Shown here: in pieces, positions 43,701 to 51,259 of the stretch
Numbering within the stretch: the stretch's first letter is position 1
How the letters are laid out: every line of letters begins with the position of its first letter
Assembly (NCBI GenBank): GCA_902785755.1
Contig: CACZZO010000021.1
Coordinates: 1 to 64,000, forward strand
DNA: 64,000 nucleotides
Direction of reading: 5' to 3'
DNA from: an uncultured Bacteroidia bacterium
GTDB taxonomy: Bacteria > Bacteroidota > Bacteroidia > Bacteroidales > F082
Notes under the pieces: model-generated
Databases searched by the model: none
What the model was told of the DNA's origin: nothing
What the model saw: only the letters and a program-made list of their open reading frames with translations
Position numbers and translations under genes: made by a program

Positions 43701-43867
43701 TGTGCCAGATAATGGTCATAGCTACCGACGGTACGCTTGATGACATACTGAGGGTCGTCCTGCGCCAAGCCATTCATCGCAAAAGCCAACAGCAACAGAC
43801 AGCTTGCCGTCAGTCGCCGTGCCATTTTCATAGTATTGCAGTTCATTTTCATTTCTGATTTCTTCAT
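37736..43867 (-). CDS. Giant glycine-rich repeat secreted protein (2043 aa)
   Basis: It has a signal peptide (about residues 14-36, ending AMNGLAQ), beta-rich N-terminal domains, one fibronectin type III-like domain at about residues 376-455 (ASAPVITYEDVTVSWVPTAT ... TEYDYTVTAYCG), and then VYGGG modules from about residue 480 to the end. Module variants here favour DVYGGGNG, GTVYGGCN and GSIYGGGNRAG. It ends inside a module (VNGSAQVIVGPTE) with no T9SS domain, lipobox or membrane helix, so surface retention must come another way, for example by pairing with the next protein. It lies 16 bp after the 1797-aa gene and 61 bp before the 4971-aa gene. Confidence 0.8.
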   Translation of the reverse strand: MKKSEMKMNCNTMKMARRLTASCLLLLAFAMNGLAQDDPQYVIKRTVGSYDHYLAHVKMEATMPDHSGNDSTYWYWVLRDVSVFHPDSCLWRSGPNVEHNYYFIDHLGKYRYLTAPLQLNGALSLSSHPGTALNNTTDNYYFYDWDQGIARGKKHNVASMADCDPNYHVPDSIGQCWEVVWLTCQSGWKMSSQYSYNPDPAYITNPAPYRYVTVTPHDEEISEEAGGITDLVIGDFSLEYNNSQTISIGTVSNYTYNLTPAYTIYDIEAVNKPPYYVYSQELHYFYDNTDHYPNGAAPSSSSHTGTVSGYEWSLSGEGLTYLTLTYGDPGNPASPTITCTQPNTTTSHKYATLTLTVTYLEEGYEPVTQTSTATITVLAQCQNPLQASAPVITYEDVTVSWVPTATKYKVYWKKHSESAWNNSHEVEGATSYAIIGLEYGTEYDYTVTAYCGSDYLPIPDAVSGLIYSFTTKSQPNGLIYGAVFGGGRMADVGGKTEVVIINCDSIGAVYGGNDIAGAVHGVDGSTIALGVNSGDDYDSYGTTSSSIGVKVGSVYGGGNGYYAYNGTSFVAATNEYKSQAVAPGASVNAMTPSHQVGAPVWTNEGTEDKTLYFPSIIKTTINVAANDHVKVDSLFGGAKNAFVTHIEDYDEDDNPVYATNGSTIIIKGGTLFAVFGGNNFGGTQGYGKHHIEVRGTKVSTNVEGYGTNFGIGYLFGGGNKVYGSTTEISITGGRCDTVFAGGNAASVYAANLTVNCAPGDHASSGAYGKIFSNAISGYSEEDGITVNSGYAWDGTGIYNVRALFGGNNQATMSPVPNLTLTSGSIGTVYGGGNAGDMIGDNDGVITFPDVEEINDYTFKYGTYVELNSPTILVDYLYGGCQMSNVGYSTWVKLQNGHVGTVYGGCNVSGDVGSTRVDLEATQFDPPGSTNPNEDYQEVYGATYVEASGGTVYKNLFAGSNGYYHCKDSYGITYIEGINYAPGHNYVGMDVPTHNETHVIVSGTVLVKGNVYAGGNLACVGFDQKFIDHSPYSYPSLVGLASVRMSGGTVDGNVFGGGNMASIYGSNEVRVWGGSIGEATGGALYGGNDRSGKAGQISNRVLPSFYQMASDGLTSLQNPKVCTYVGVSGTPNIHTVYGGGNGLYAYFTNFDDASAYTGPLEPVVTCVEGDLPIQKDIFVDIGINGGDEGGYVANVYGGGNGVSVEGFIKVFVNVQNGGEDTRNHVGTLFGGNNEGELYTTLPDIILLHGNVGTIYGGCNKGAMTGDLTFGTYENLGSCVYLRGEYTAGGTTVQTTGRVTEAVYGGCRMNGVTNNTLVLVEGGDHHTATLYGGSDISGHVGGVSQVYMTGGAVKDVYGGGNGNYDYNSTYLGYEPPYCDSTSVEMRGGECTGSIFAGGYAGECGDTYLLVGGGTVDGSIYGGGNRAGIVIESYTLPNPEDPDHPITVYTSSGNSSVEITGGTVLSGVYGGCNALGDIEGDVTINITCGQIGTDDTHTADVHGGGYGEATNVNGNIGITFGEVAYDGGEEVHTECPKLFGDLYGGSALGSVNTDASNNTTIHIDNGTVQGDVYGGGLGYKDANNPANDVAAMVYGEVHVYVGGVNDDGSYFGKASFIDCSIYGSNNLNGSPQTDVYVDVYQTAHTPKDVYTYTGEDRTYAIYQVFGGGNQADYAPEGGIETSEKVTHVFIHGCENTVEEVFGGSNAADANSVHTVVDGGRFNFIFGGGNGILGEANVGHEGIVGDDNEPLQHTFSRVNGGHVGYYFGASNRLGNCVDIRAGTDPGGLCGELITDYLFNGGNQADEFGDLVLDLSCSDQKTYLSAYGGCRLGTVYGTITINITGGIIGNLFGGCQGAGDYAANVKRFPTAAEIEANPGDYSERLKNYLAEHNDLYGTGGTITVNVYGGAIGNVFGGCDINGNVDGKITVNVESIDNDCGLFVGNVYGASNQTKYEPENPNGISPEVNIIKAVIGGGFDFNDDDIIQDNEIYTGNVFGGGNFGDVTTNPKVTIGPEDGKPVTIKGSVYGGGNDGNVNGSAQVIVGPTE

Positions 43868-43883
43868 TGCTTATTCTCCTTCC

Positions 43884-46800
43884 TCAATCATTATTTGGAT
43901 TGTTGCCTGAACCTGTGCCTTGTCCGTTGTTGTTGCTTTGACCATTCACTACTACTTTGGTGTTGCCACCAACCTCTCCCATGTTGCCGCCACCGTAGAC
44001 GTTGCCGAGAACCTTGGTGCCGCCTTGAAGGATGACGGTGGTGTTGCCTGTGTTTGCAACTGGATCGCCGCTACCATCAAGAGATTGCATGACAGCACTT
44101 TGTTCACCGCCGCCGAAGACATTGCCAGTAGTGGTGTCGCCCTCTGTACCCACAACACTTTGACCTTTGATGGTAAGGGTGACGTTGCCTTGAACTGCAC
44201 CGAGGTTGTCAAGGGAAACTTCGGTGTAGAACAGATTGCCAGTGATAGGATGACCGGTGTCACCATATGTGTGGGTCCATGTGTAGGTGTCGGAGGTGCC
44301 GCCTGGGTTGTAGGTAATCATACCAGTGTACACGTTGGCAACAGGAGGATTTTTGGTTATGTAATGGATGGTAACCGTGCCCGATGCAGCCGAGTAGCCC
44401 GCGCCGTAAACAGAACCCATGACGCGGGTGTCGGTAAGGGTGGAGGTTACGCTGCCCGTGACACCGCCAAGGAAGCCGGCACCATAGAAATTGTTTTTGA
44501 CGGTGCAGTTCGTCAAAGAGCTGGTAACATCACCTGTGTTGGTAGTGGCGAACTGAGCCGAATAGTAGTAGCAACGGTTTACGACCTCATTCGATGTAGT
44601 ACCAGTAGAGGTGTTAATCAGCTCGTATTCATAGTCGGCCTCGTAGGTATTTGGAGCCGTAGCGGCTGAACTGCCACGGTATTGGGCAGGGTGATATTTG
44701 CCTCTGACGGTAGAATTCCAAGTTTCGACGGAGTAAGGGGCAGCAACATTATCGGTATTGTCGTATTGTACATAGTTAGTACCACCATTACCAGCGCCGT
44801 AATAATGGCCAAAGACGGTGCCCGTGGCTCTAGTGTTTACAGTCTTGCCCGACATCATATTGCCAAACTTGGGACCGCCACAGTATTTTCCAACAATGCT
44901 ATTGTCTATGACCACATCGATATCGCCTTTCACAATCTTGTAATAGTCGCCATCAGCTTGGGACATGACTCCACCACCATAGAACTCGCCTATCAAGGCA
45001 TGGTTGATGCGCCAAGTGACATTGCCCGCAATACCTTCTTTATAAGCTGCAGCGATGGTACCGAAACGGCCGCCATCGATATAGCAATGGGGATTGTCGT
45101 TGAATGGTTTAACTTTCTCGTTGAATCCTCCAGTGAGGTAGAAAGAGCTGAAGTCACCACCAAGTGCGTTGACAGCACAATGGCGCGTCGTGTAGGCGGC
45201 ACCAGCATTGACATGGGCCCCTGGTGTGAACGATGGCATGACAACATGACCACCGAGAATAACGTACGTAATATGCTGGTTCTCGTTAGAATTTTCATCT
45301 CCTTTTGTCCCCCTAGTGTACTGGTCATAGATGCCGCCGTTGAGGATGACAGGACCATTATCGCGAGTCTTTCGTTCAAACTCGAATTGCCCAAAGCGGA
45401 TGAAAGCGGTTTCCGTGACCTCGAAGTGACCACAAGAGCGGAAACATCCGAGGGAGAAGAAATTTTGGGAGTCGTTTAACTTACCTGCAATACCCAACTC
45501 CACCACAGGCAGGAAGTCAAAGCGGGCAGGTGAAATAGCATTACGGCTGGTACCAGTACCGAGTTGCCATTCAAGGCAGTAGTCAGGCTCCTCGTCGAAG
45601 TCAAGGTCCACGCTCATGATGGTAAAGCCGATTGTTTTATCCGTATTGACGGTGACAGCATTATTACTGTTCGACTCCTGAACGTTGCCCACCAGCACGA
45701 TGGCATGGTCATAAACTGTCTTTTTCACAGTGATATTGTCAATTACATCCCTGATTTTTGTATTGTATACGTTGGATCCGTTTAATTGGCTGTTGCGGGT
45801 GCCTGCAGGGGCGAAATGAACGCCAGTGTTTCCTTCAGTGATGTTGACACGATCGAAGCTGTAGTTGTCATCACAGACATAGATGGCCTTGCCCCAATAG
45901 GCCTCGATGGTAATGGCCGTGACGCCATCAGGAACATAGTAGTTGCCGCCTTGAGCAAAGACGCGACCCGAGACGCTGTAGAGATCTTTGTCGGTGCATT
46001 TGCGGTCGGCGAAGTTGTAGCCATCTTGCCAGTGGGCCACAAAAGAACCTTGTGTGCCGCCGGTGACGGCAGTGACCTTCCAGCCCGTCACCACAGAATC
46101 GGTGTAGTTGCCGGCATACTTCTCGGCCCAAGTGTCCCCTTCGGGGTCGCCGAAGACGGTGTTGAAATAAGGTAGCTGCACCTTGTAGTAACCAAAGTCA
46201 TAGTGCAAAGTGTCCATATCGGTGATGGGAATGGAAAGATCTTTGTCAGCGGCATCGGAGTGGGTGCCCGACTTGACGGTGACCGTCAGTGTACCGAGTT
46301 GCTTACCCTGATACGGGTTGGCTGTGGTGCGGTCGAACCAAGGCGTGCCCGTGTTGCCGTTGACAACGGAGGGATATTTGCCGAAAGGCTTCAATATCGG
46401 ATAAGGCGCGAGGTTGGGGTCGACAACCCATTTATACATCAACGAGGCATCCTTGGGGATAGCTTGCACCTGGGTAGTGGTCAAAGTGCTAGGAGCCACG
46501 TCAGAACCCACCCACCAGCCACAAAGCTCACGGTTGCTGTTGAGGAGGCTGCGGTGGAACTCAACCTGAGTCAGGTAACGCTCATCGGCAGGGAAAGAGC
46601 AGTTATACTCCGTGGGGTTGCCGATGACTGCGGGGCCTTCACTTTTATTGGGGTGTCCGTTGGCTGCAGTAAACTTTGAACCATTACGGAAGTAGTTGTA
46701 ACTGCTGATGCCCGTGGCAGCGGCATTGGTAATCAATTCGCCGCCATAAACACCGTATTGGTTGGTACCGCCGAGGATGTCGCCGTAGAACATGCAATTG

Positions 46801-49277
46801 ACAATAGCGGTACGGAGATTGGCGTATTTACCATCCGATTCGGCAGCAGTGCTAGCATAGTTGTTATAGCCCACGATGCCCGAAGCGGTAGTGGTGGCAC
46901 TGACATCGGCATAGCTGTAACAGTTGATGACGCGCGAGTCATCCTCCAGATTGCCAACAATTCCACCAGCACAAGCCCCTGTAGTCGAGACAATAGGATG
47001 CGATTCAGGACCATCAGGGAAGTCGGCGCTGTTGGGCAGGATACCACAGTTGTAAATGCGGCTATAACCTTTGGCGGTGCCAGCAATAGCTCCTACAGCA
47101 GCTTCAGAACTGCTAATATTGACATTCTTAAGCGTGACATTCTTCACCACACCGCCGTCGACGGTATTGAAGAGGGGGTGTGTGAGGCCGGTAAGGGTTT
47201 GGCAATTGCCATCGAAACTACCTGAGAAAGGCTGGGTGATAACACCTGCCCCGCTGAAATCGAGAGGATCAGTAGAAATGACTTTATAGTACTTAGAAGC
47301 TTCAGCCTCTGTGTTTGCTTTATCGATGAAATCTGCCACATCACTCTGATATTCGATGGTATATGGGTCATTTGCCGTTCCGTTGCCACCCATACCCTGA
47401 GTCAAATAGACAGTAGTCACACTGGAGTTGCTGTAATTCGAGGCCACAGCCATGGCCTTAACGGTGATGGGCAGAGATACTGCCACTGAAACGCCCGAGA
47501 GTATGCTACTACTCGACGTAGTTGGTTCGGGTTGCGTGCCGTCACCAATAGTATAATAAATAGTGACACCCGAGTTGGGAAAAGAACATGTGGCAATAAA
47601 ACCAGCGTTACCGTTACGGGTAATGACAGGCGCATCACATTGAAGCATAACCACATTGCTGCCCACGGCTGAAGTAATCATACCCTCTTTCACTGCGATG
47701 GCCTTGATGGTGACGTTGCTGACATTCTCCGTCAATGGTTCCATATATACTGGGCTCGAAGTGGTGGTGGGGGTGCTGCCATCGGTGGTGTAGTAGATGG
47801 TGGCACCTTCTGTTGCTGAAGTGATGGAGATGGCATTGTTGCCGTTGTTTTGGATAGTCGGTGTGGCTACCTGCTGAATGCTCAACTCTGCGATTACAGA
47901 ATTGTTGTAGTTGGCATGGACAGCAATGGCTTTCACTGTGCAAGCTGTGCTGACCGCAAAAGGCGCATTATACTGCATTGTACCCACTTGGCCAGGTTCG
48001 GGGTCGGCACCTGTAGTGGTGTAATACAGAGTGGCATCTGAATCAGCACAAACAAGCGTAACCTCATTACTGGCAAAGTTGTTGGTATTGGCAAAGGTAA
48101 TAGTAGGTGGCAAGCAGTACAGAGTAAAGGTTTCGGAACCCATTTCGGAATCAATCATCCCGTCTTTTCTGGCGATGGCCTTGACGGGCTGTCCCGACTG
48201 ATTGTAAGGAAACACGAACGGTTCTGTATATGGATTGACGCCTATGCTCGGCGTATTTCCAGTGCCAATAGAGTAATAGATGGATGCTCCCGAGGTACTG
48301 GTGATGGTAACCTCATTGTTGGTATGGTTAAGGGAAAAAGTCGGGGTGGCCACCTTTTGGAGATCGTAAGTGAAAATCTCAGAAGGAACGCCGTGTCTAT
48401 ATGCAATGGCACTTAAGGTAGTTGCAGTGTTTTGCACAAAAGGACCTGTGCCTCCCACTCCGTTATATAGTGTCGACGAAGAAGAGGGTGTGGCACCATC
48501 AACAGTATAATAGATGGATGCACCTGTAGTGGCACATTCAATAGAAACCGTATTCGTTGTATTATCGAAGGTGATTGTAGGCGTTGCAACAGAAGCATCT
48601 TCAAACACCCATTGTTGACCAACACTACCAGGTTCTTTGTATAAACCAATAAGACCAGTATAATATTTAGGGGAGGTACCCGTTCCATAGTAATAGTCCG
48701 TGTTACCACCGCTTGGCGTCCAATATATATAACCATTACTTGGCCAATTGGATGGTAAATCTTTCGGCTTAATATTATAATTGTCATTGGATCTCTTGGT
48801 TATAACAAACTTCGCACTATCTGCATCTATAGGGGAGTCAAGCTGTACAAGGTGCATGGTCTTACGATGCGAATCACCATCATGAAATACCCGACGAAAA
48901 ACCACATACTTTTTCACGGAATTATGAATGGTTGAGATATAATAATCGTCACCCTCACCAACTTTTTCAATTCGCCAAACTGTTTCCGCACATTGCCCAT
49001 CTTTGTGGGTCGTCAAATAAGGAGTATCCGTATTATTATCCCACGCCCATCTTGTTACAGAAACGGTCTGATCTCCACCATTGGAAGCTGGCACTAAATA
49101 ATACCTGTTATCGACATCATTTGCATCATAGTCCCTAAAACAAGCAATGTAATAATACCCTGAATAATCAGCCCGTGTCTGTGCCACGGCTTCCTTTGCT
49201 CCCAGAAAGCACAGTAAAAATAGGGCCAGCACTGCCAGCCTATTTCTTGTTGAAATGTATTTTTCTCTTTTAATCAT
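43884..49277 (-). CDS. Giant secreted protein with chitobiase-type and glycine-rich repeats (1797 aa)
   Basis: It has a signal peptide (LAVLALFLLCFLGAKEAVAQ). About residues 33-225 are an unassigned beta-rich domain with ricin-B-like spacing (QQWVFEDA). About 225-620 hold five chitobiase/hexosaminidase C-terminal-like repeats (GASIYYTVDGATPSSSST, GATIYYTTDGSTPTTTSS), normally beta-sandwich spacers in surface proteins. About 630-850 are GLUG-like (GGIVGNLEDDSRVINCYSYA). From about 1420 to the end come YGGG/YGAG modules, closing with GNVYGGGNMGEVGGNTKVVV and a short Asn/Gly/Gln-rich tail. It has no T9SS domain. It is the first large gene of the cluster. Confidence 0.8.
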   Translation of the reverse strand: MIKREKYISTRNRLAVLALFLLCFLGAKEAVAQTRADYSGYYYIACFRDYDANDVDNRYYLVPASNGGDQTVSVTRWAWDNNTDTPYLTTHKDGQCAETVWRIEKVGEGDDYYISTIHNSVKKYVVFRRVFHDGDSHRKTMHLVQLDSPIDADSAKFVITKRSNDNYNIKPKDLPSNWPSNGYIYWTPSGGNTDYYYGTGTSPKYYTGLIGLYKEPGSVGQQWVFEDASVATPTITFDNTTNTVSIECATTGASIYYTVDGATPSSSSTLYNGVGGTGPFVQNTATTLSAIAYRHGVPSEIFTYDLQKVATPTFSLNHTNNEVTITSTSGASIYYSIGTGNTPSIGVNPYTEPFVFPYNQSGQPVKAIARKDGMIDSEMGSETFTLYCLPPTITFANTNNFASNEVTLVCADSDATLYYTTTGADPEPGQVGTMQYNAPFAVSTACTVKAIAVHANYNNSVIAELSIQQVATPTIQNNGNNAISITSATEGATIYYTTDGSTPTTTSSPVYMEPLTENVSNVTIKAIAVKEGMITSAVGSNVVMLQCDAPVITRNGNAGFIATCSFPNSGVTIYYTIGDGTQPEPTTSSSSILSGVSVAVSLPITVKAMAVASNYSNSSVTTVYLTQGMGGNGTANDPYTIEYQSDVADFIDKANTEAEASKYYKVISTDPLDFSGAGVITQPFSGSFDGNCQTLTGLTHPLFNTVDGGVVKNVTLKNVNISSSEAAVGAIAGTAKGYSRIYNCGILPNSADFPDGPESHPIVSTTGACAGGIVGNLEDDSRVINCYSYADVSATTTASGIVGYNNYASTAAESDGKYANLRTAIVNCMFYGDILGGTNQYGVYGGELITNAAATGISSYNYFRNGSKFTAANGHPNKSEGPAVIGNPTEYNCSFPADERYLTQVEFHRSLLNSNRELCGWWVGSDVAPSTLTTTQVQAIPKDASLMYKWVVDPNLAPYPILKPFGKYPSVVNGNTGTPWFDRTTANPYQGKQLGTLTVTVKSGTHSDAADKDLSIPITDMDTLHYDFGYYKVQLPYFNTVFGDPEGDTWAEKYAGNYTDSVVTGWKVTAVTGGTQGSFVAHWQDGYNFADRKCTDKDLYSVSGRVFAQGGNYYVPDGVTAITIEAYWGKAIYVCDDNYSFDRVNITEGNTGVHFAPAGTRNSQLNGSNVYNTKIRDVIDNITVKKTVYDHAIVLVGNVQESNSNNAVTVNTDKTIGFTIMSVDLDFDEEPDYCLEWQLGTGTSRNAISPARFDFLPVVELGIAGKLNDSQNFFSLGCFRSCGHFEVTETAFIRFGQFEFERKTRDNGPVILNGGIYDQYTRGTKGDENSNENQHITYVILGGHVVMPSFTPGAHVNAGAAYTTRHCAVNALGGDFSSFYLTGGFNEKVKPFNDNPHCYIDGGRFGTIAAAYKEGIAGNVTWRINHALIGEFYGGGVMSQADGDYYKIVKGDIDVVIDNSIVGKYCGGPKFGNMMSGKTVNTRATGTVFGHYYGAGNGGTNYVQYDNTDNVAAPYSVETWNSTVRGKYHPAQYRGSSAATAPNTYEADYEYELINTSTGTTSNEVVNRCYYYSAQFATTNTGDVTSSLTNCTVKNNFYGAGFLGGVTGSVTSTLTDTRVMGSVYGAGYSAASGTVTIHYITKNPPVANVYTGMITYNPGGTSDTYTWTHTYGDTGHPITGNLFYTEVSLDNLGAVQGNVTLTIKGQSVVGTEGDTTTGNVFGGGEQSAVMQSLDGSGDPVANTGNTTVILQGGTKVLGNVYGGGNMGEVGGNTKVVVNGQSNNNGQGTGSGNNPNND

Positions 49278-49355
49278 AATACAAACGTCTCTTTTTCAAG
49301 TCAATAACTAAAAACTGCCGCACCACATGACGGTGCTTTTAAAATGCGCGCAAAA

Positions 49356-49517
49356 TTAAGCAAATTTTCCCAATAAATACAAGGATTCACGATGGTATTT
49401 TTGGATTTTTGTCCACAAAACCTGTCCCCAAGCCCAAAACGGAGCAAACAAAACCGTCACAAATATCGCAAGGCCGTATCTCATTCCAATATCCGTTGCA
49501 AAATGATTTCTCTTCAT
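49356..49517 (-). CDS. 53-aa ORF with strong signal peptide at the head of the giant cluster
   Basis: It reads MKRNHFATDIGMRYGLAIFV onward, with a hydrophobic core and a likely cleavage after FWAWGQ, then about 20 residues to a stop. The hydrophobic core and AWGQ site look like a genuine exported-protein start. A -7 box at 49578-49585 lies 61 bp upstream, and the 1797-aa gene starts 78 bp downstream. It could be a small secreted peptide, a leader, or the surviving 5' end of a decayed secreted-protein gene. No homologue is known to me. Confidence 0.45.
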   Translation of the reverse strand: MKRNHFATDIGMRYGLAIFVTVLFAPFWAWGQVLWTKIQKYHRESLYLLGKFA

Positions 49518-49577
49518 AACAATAAGGTTTTTCATTCAACTTATTTATAAATAAAAAATGTAATAGCAAAAAACGTG

Positions 49578-49585
49578 CAAAAGTA
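49578..49585 (-). promoter_or_regulatory. Candidate -7 box for the giant-protein cluster
   Basis: CAAAAGTA reads TACTTTTG on the minus strand. A second match (TAATTTTG, plus-strand 49351-49358) lies 73 bp before the 1797-aa start, so transcription could begin at either. The rest of 49278-49836 is AT-rich and contains the 53-aa ORF and the G-tract/palindrome. Confidence 0.5.
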
Positions 49586-49638
49586 GAAAATAAATCCAAA
49601 ATAATGTATGCCTATTAGCAGTTTTTTGCCCATTGATA

Positions 49639-49667
49639 GGGGGGGGGAACTAATTGATTATCAATTA
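49639..49667. repeat. G9 homopolymer followed by a 17-bp perfect palindrome
   Basis: Nine consecutive G at 49639-49647 are followed, after AAC, by TAATTGAT-T-ATCAATTA (49651-49667). Both stand out in AT-rich intergenic DNA between the giant cluster and the EamA gene. They could be a slippage-prone tract next to a regulator site, or part of a terminator region. Confidence 0.6.
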
Positions 49668-49836
49668 ATTACAAACAAATTAATAAATTATGGAAAACAA
49701 GCAATATATTTCGACCGATTTTTTCACGGAAAATGGAGGATTTTTCAATGAAAAAAATGCCTTTTTAGACTTTTTTGCATTGTCACCTTATTCCCATGTG
49801 TCAACATTATGTTTTCGCTGCTATAACTCAGTTTAT

Positions 49837-50748
49837 TTACGACCTAAGGCAAAGGCACACCAAAGCCGCCAAGACCATCAACAAGGGGATGATTTTGCTC
49901 TTGATGTTCTGCTCGTGGAAGCCGAAGATGCCGTAGATGAATGACACGACGAGGCGCACGCCGTAGAGGATGAGCGGGATGAGCACCACCACGGCGGCCT
50001 CCTGCTTGAGGCCCGTGAGGTAGATGACATCGGCCACGGTGACAAACACCGCCATCGCCACGATGCCCCAACGCCACTCGAAAGGCTGCTTCCCCCGATT
50101 AGGCCTCCAAATGAAGCAGAACAGCACCGCCATCATCAGGAAGTCATAAATCGTGTACCAGGCCTGAATGGTCGACGGCGAAATGCTCTCCTTGCTGAGG
50201 AGGAACTTGTCGTAAACGCCACTCAAAGCCACCAAAACCGCCGAGCCGAGAAGCATATACACCCACTTGTTCGACTTGAAATGGATGCCCTCCAACTTGC
50301 CCGAACGGTTCATAAAGTAGAACGAAATGATGGCCAAAACTACACCCGTGCCTTGCAGCCACGTCAGGCTCTCGCGGAAAACGAAAAACATCAGGATAAC
50401 CGTGATGGCAGGCCTGAGTTGGTTGACCGGCCCGACTACGGTGATGGGCAGGTGTTTCATGGCAGAATAGCTGAACATCCATGAGCAGAGGATGAGGGCT
50501 GTCTTGCCCAATATCAACAGATGTTGCCGTGCCGTAATCGGCTCGATGAAAAGTTTCTGCATGAAATCGCCCTCGAAAAGGCCCGGATTGAAGTGCGACA
50601 ACAGCACGAAAGGCAAAAACAGCAGTCCGCTGATCATGGTGCTGTAGAACAAAACGGGGATGATGGCGTTATTGACGACGGTCTGCTTCTTGAAGATGTC
50701 GTAAAAGCCCAACAAGACGGCTGAAGTCAGCGAAAGGATTACCCACAT
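49837..50748 (-). CDS. EamA/DMT-family transporter
   Basis: The 303-aa inner-membrane protein has about ten hydrophobic helices in two homologous halves. The start WVILSLTSAVLLGFYDIFKK and the segment GPVNQLRPAITVILMFFVFRES (end of the first EamA repeat) are typical. The substrate is unknown. It starts 10 bp after the toxin gene stop on the same strand, so it is likely co-transcribed with the toxin-antitoxin pair. Confidence 0.85.
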   Translation of the reverse strand: MWVILSLTSAVLLGFYDIFKKQTVVNNAIIPVLFYSTMISGLLFLPFVLLSHFNPGLFEGDFMQKLFIEPITARQHLLILGKTALILCSWMFSYSAMKHLPITVVGPVNQLRPAITVILMFFVFRESLTWLQGTGVVLAIISFYFMNRSGKLEGIHFKSNKWVYMLLGSAVLVALSGVYDKFLLSKESISPSTIQAWYTIYDFLMMAVLFCFIWRPNRGKQPFEWRWGIVAMAVFVTVADVIYLTGLKQEAAVVVLIPLILYGVRLVVSFIYGIFGFHEQNIKSKIIPLLMVLAALVCLCLRS

Positions 50749-50758
50749 GATTTAAAAA

Positions 50759-51031
50759 TTAAAACACATCTTCGTGCGTTCCAGTATCAAACAAATAAAG
50801 CAAACAACGATTTCTCACAATACGGTACACCAACACCCAATCAAATTGAATATGACATTCACGAAAAGCCTTGTAGTTGCCTGAAAGTTGGTGATCCTTA
50901 TGCTTGGGATCCAAGGGGATACCTTCAGCCAATTGATGCACCACATCATCAAGCAGAGAAATGTCGAGACCACGCTTTTTTGCCAACTTGTACGATTTCT
51001 TGTACCGGCTGGAAAATTCGATGCTCATCAT
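50759..51031 (-). CDS. YafQ/RelE-family toxin
   Basis: A 90-aa protein: MSIEFSSRYKKSYKLAKKRG, DISLLDDVVHQLAEGIPL, HQLSGNYKAFRECHI and DWVLVYRIVRN fit the YafQ mRNA-interferase family, including the late His (HEDVF) near the catalytic position. The second Met (51028) may be the real start. It follows its antitoxin by 3 bp. Confidence 0.88.
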   Translation of the reverse strand: MMSIEFSSRYKKSYKLAKKRGLDISLLDDVVHQLAEGIPLDPKHKDHQLSGNYKAFRECHIQFDWVLVYRIVRNRCLLYLFDTGTHEDVF

Positions 51032-51034
51032 GGC

Positions 51035-51238
51035 TTATTCGTTTATTTTTTTCAAATAATCGTCAAAGTCGCGGCATTTGGTGGTGCGTCCGTTCTTGAA
51101 ATCGTCAATGGCTTCGTCAAGACCTGATTTCTTTTTGGTCGTCTTGGCCTTACTGATGCCATCGAGTTTCAGCAAAGCGGCAATCAACCCTTTCAAGGCT
51201 GGGTTGGTAGCATCATATTGCAAAGTAATTGTTTCCAT
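51035..51238 (-). CDS. Antitoxin partner of the YafQ-like toxin
   Basis: From the ATG at 51238 the product is 67 aa. METITLQYDATNPALKGLIA followed by a Lys-rich linker and LDEAIDDFKNGR resembles the small DUF2683-type antitoxins of Bacteroidetes; the C-terminal helix should bind the toxin. It precedes the toxin by 3 bp. A -7 box is at 51260-51267. Confidence 0.75.
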   Translation of the reverse strand: METITLQYDATNPALKGLIAALLKLDGISKAKTTKKKSGLDEAIDDFKNGRTTKCRDFDDYLKKINE

Positions 51239-51259
51239 TTTTGTTTTTTGTTTTCGCGG

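Noticed and set aside
22759..49277. One ancestral giant gene broken by sequencing errors into three
   Set aside because: Each of the three has its own start codon and Sec signal peptide directly after the previous stop, so they read as separate genes, although an ancient split is possible.
49387..49599. A 70-codon minus-strand frame (MDLFSTFARFLLLHF...)
   Set aside because: It overlaps, in another frame, the 53-aa ORF with a proper signal peptide and cleavage site; its own start lies at the -7 box.
49690..49944. Plus-strand ORF beginning MENKQYISTDFF
   Set aside because: Its second half is antisense to the 3' end of the EamA gene and no domain or signal is visible. It could be a decayed gene but cannot be supported.
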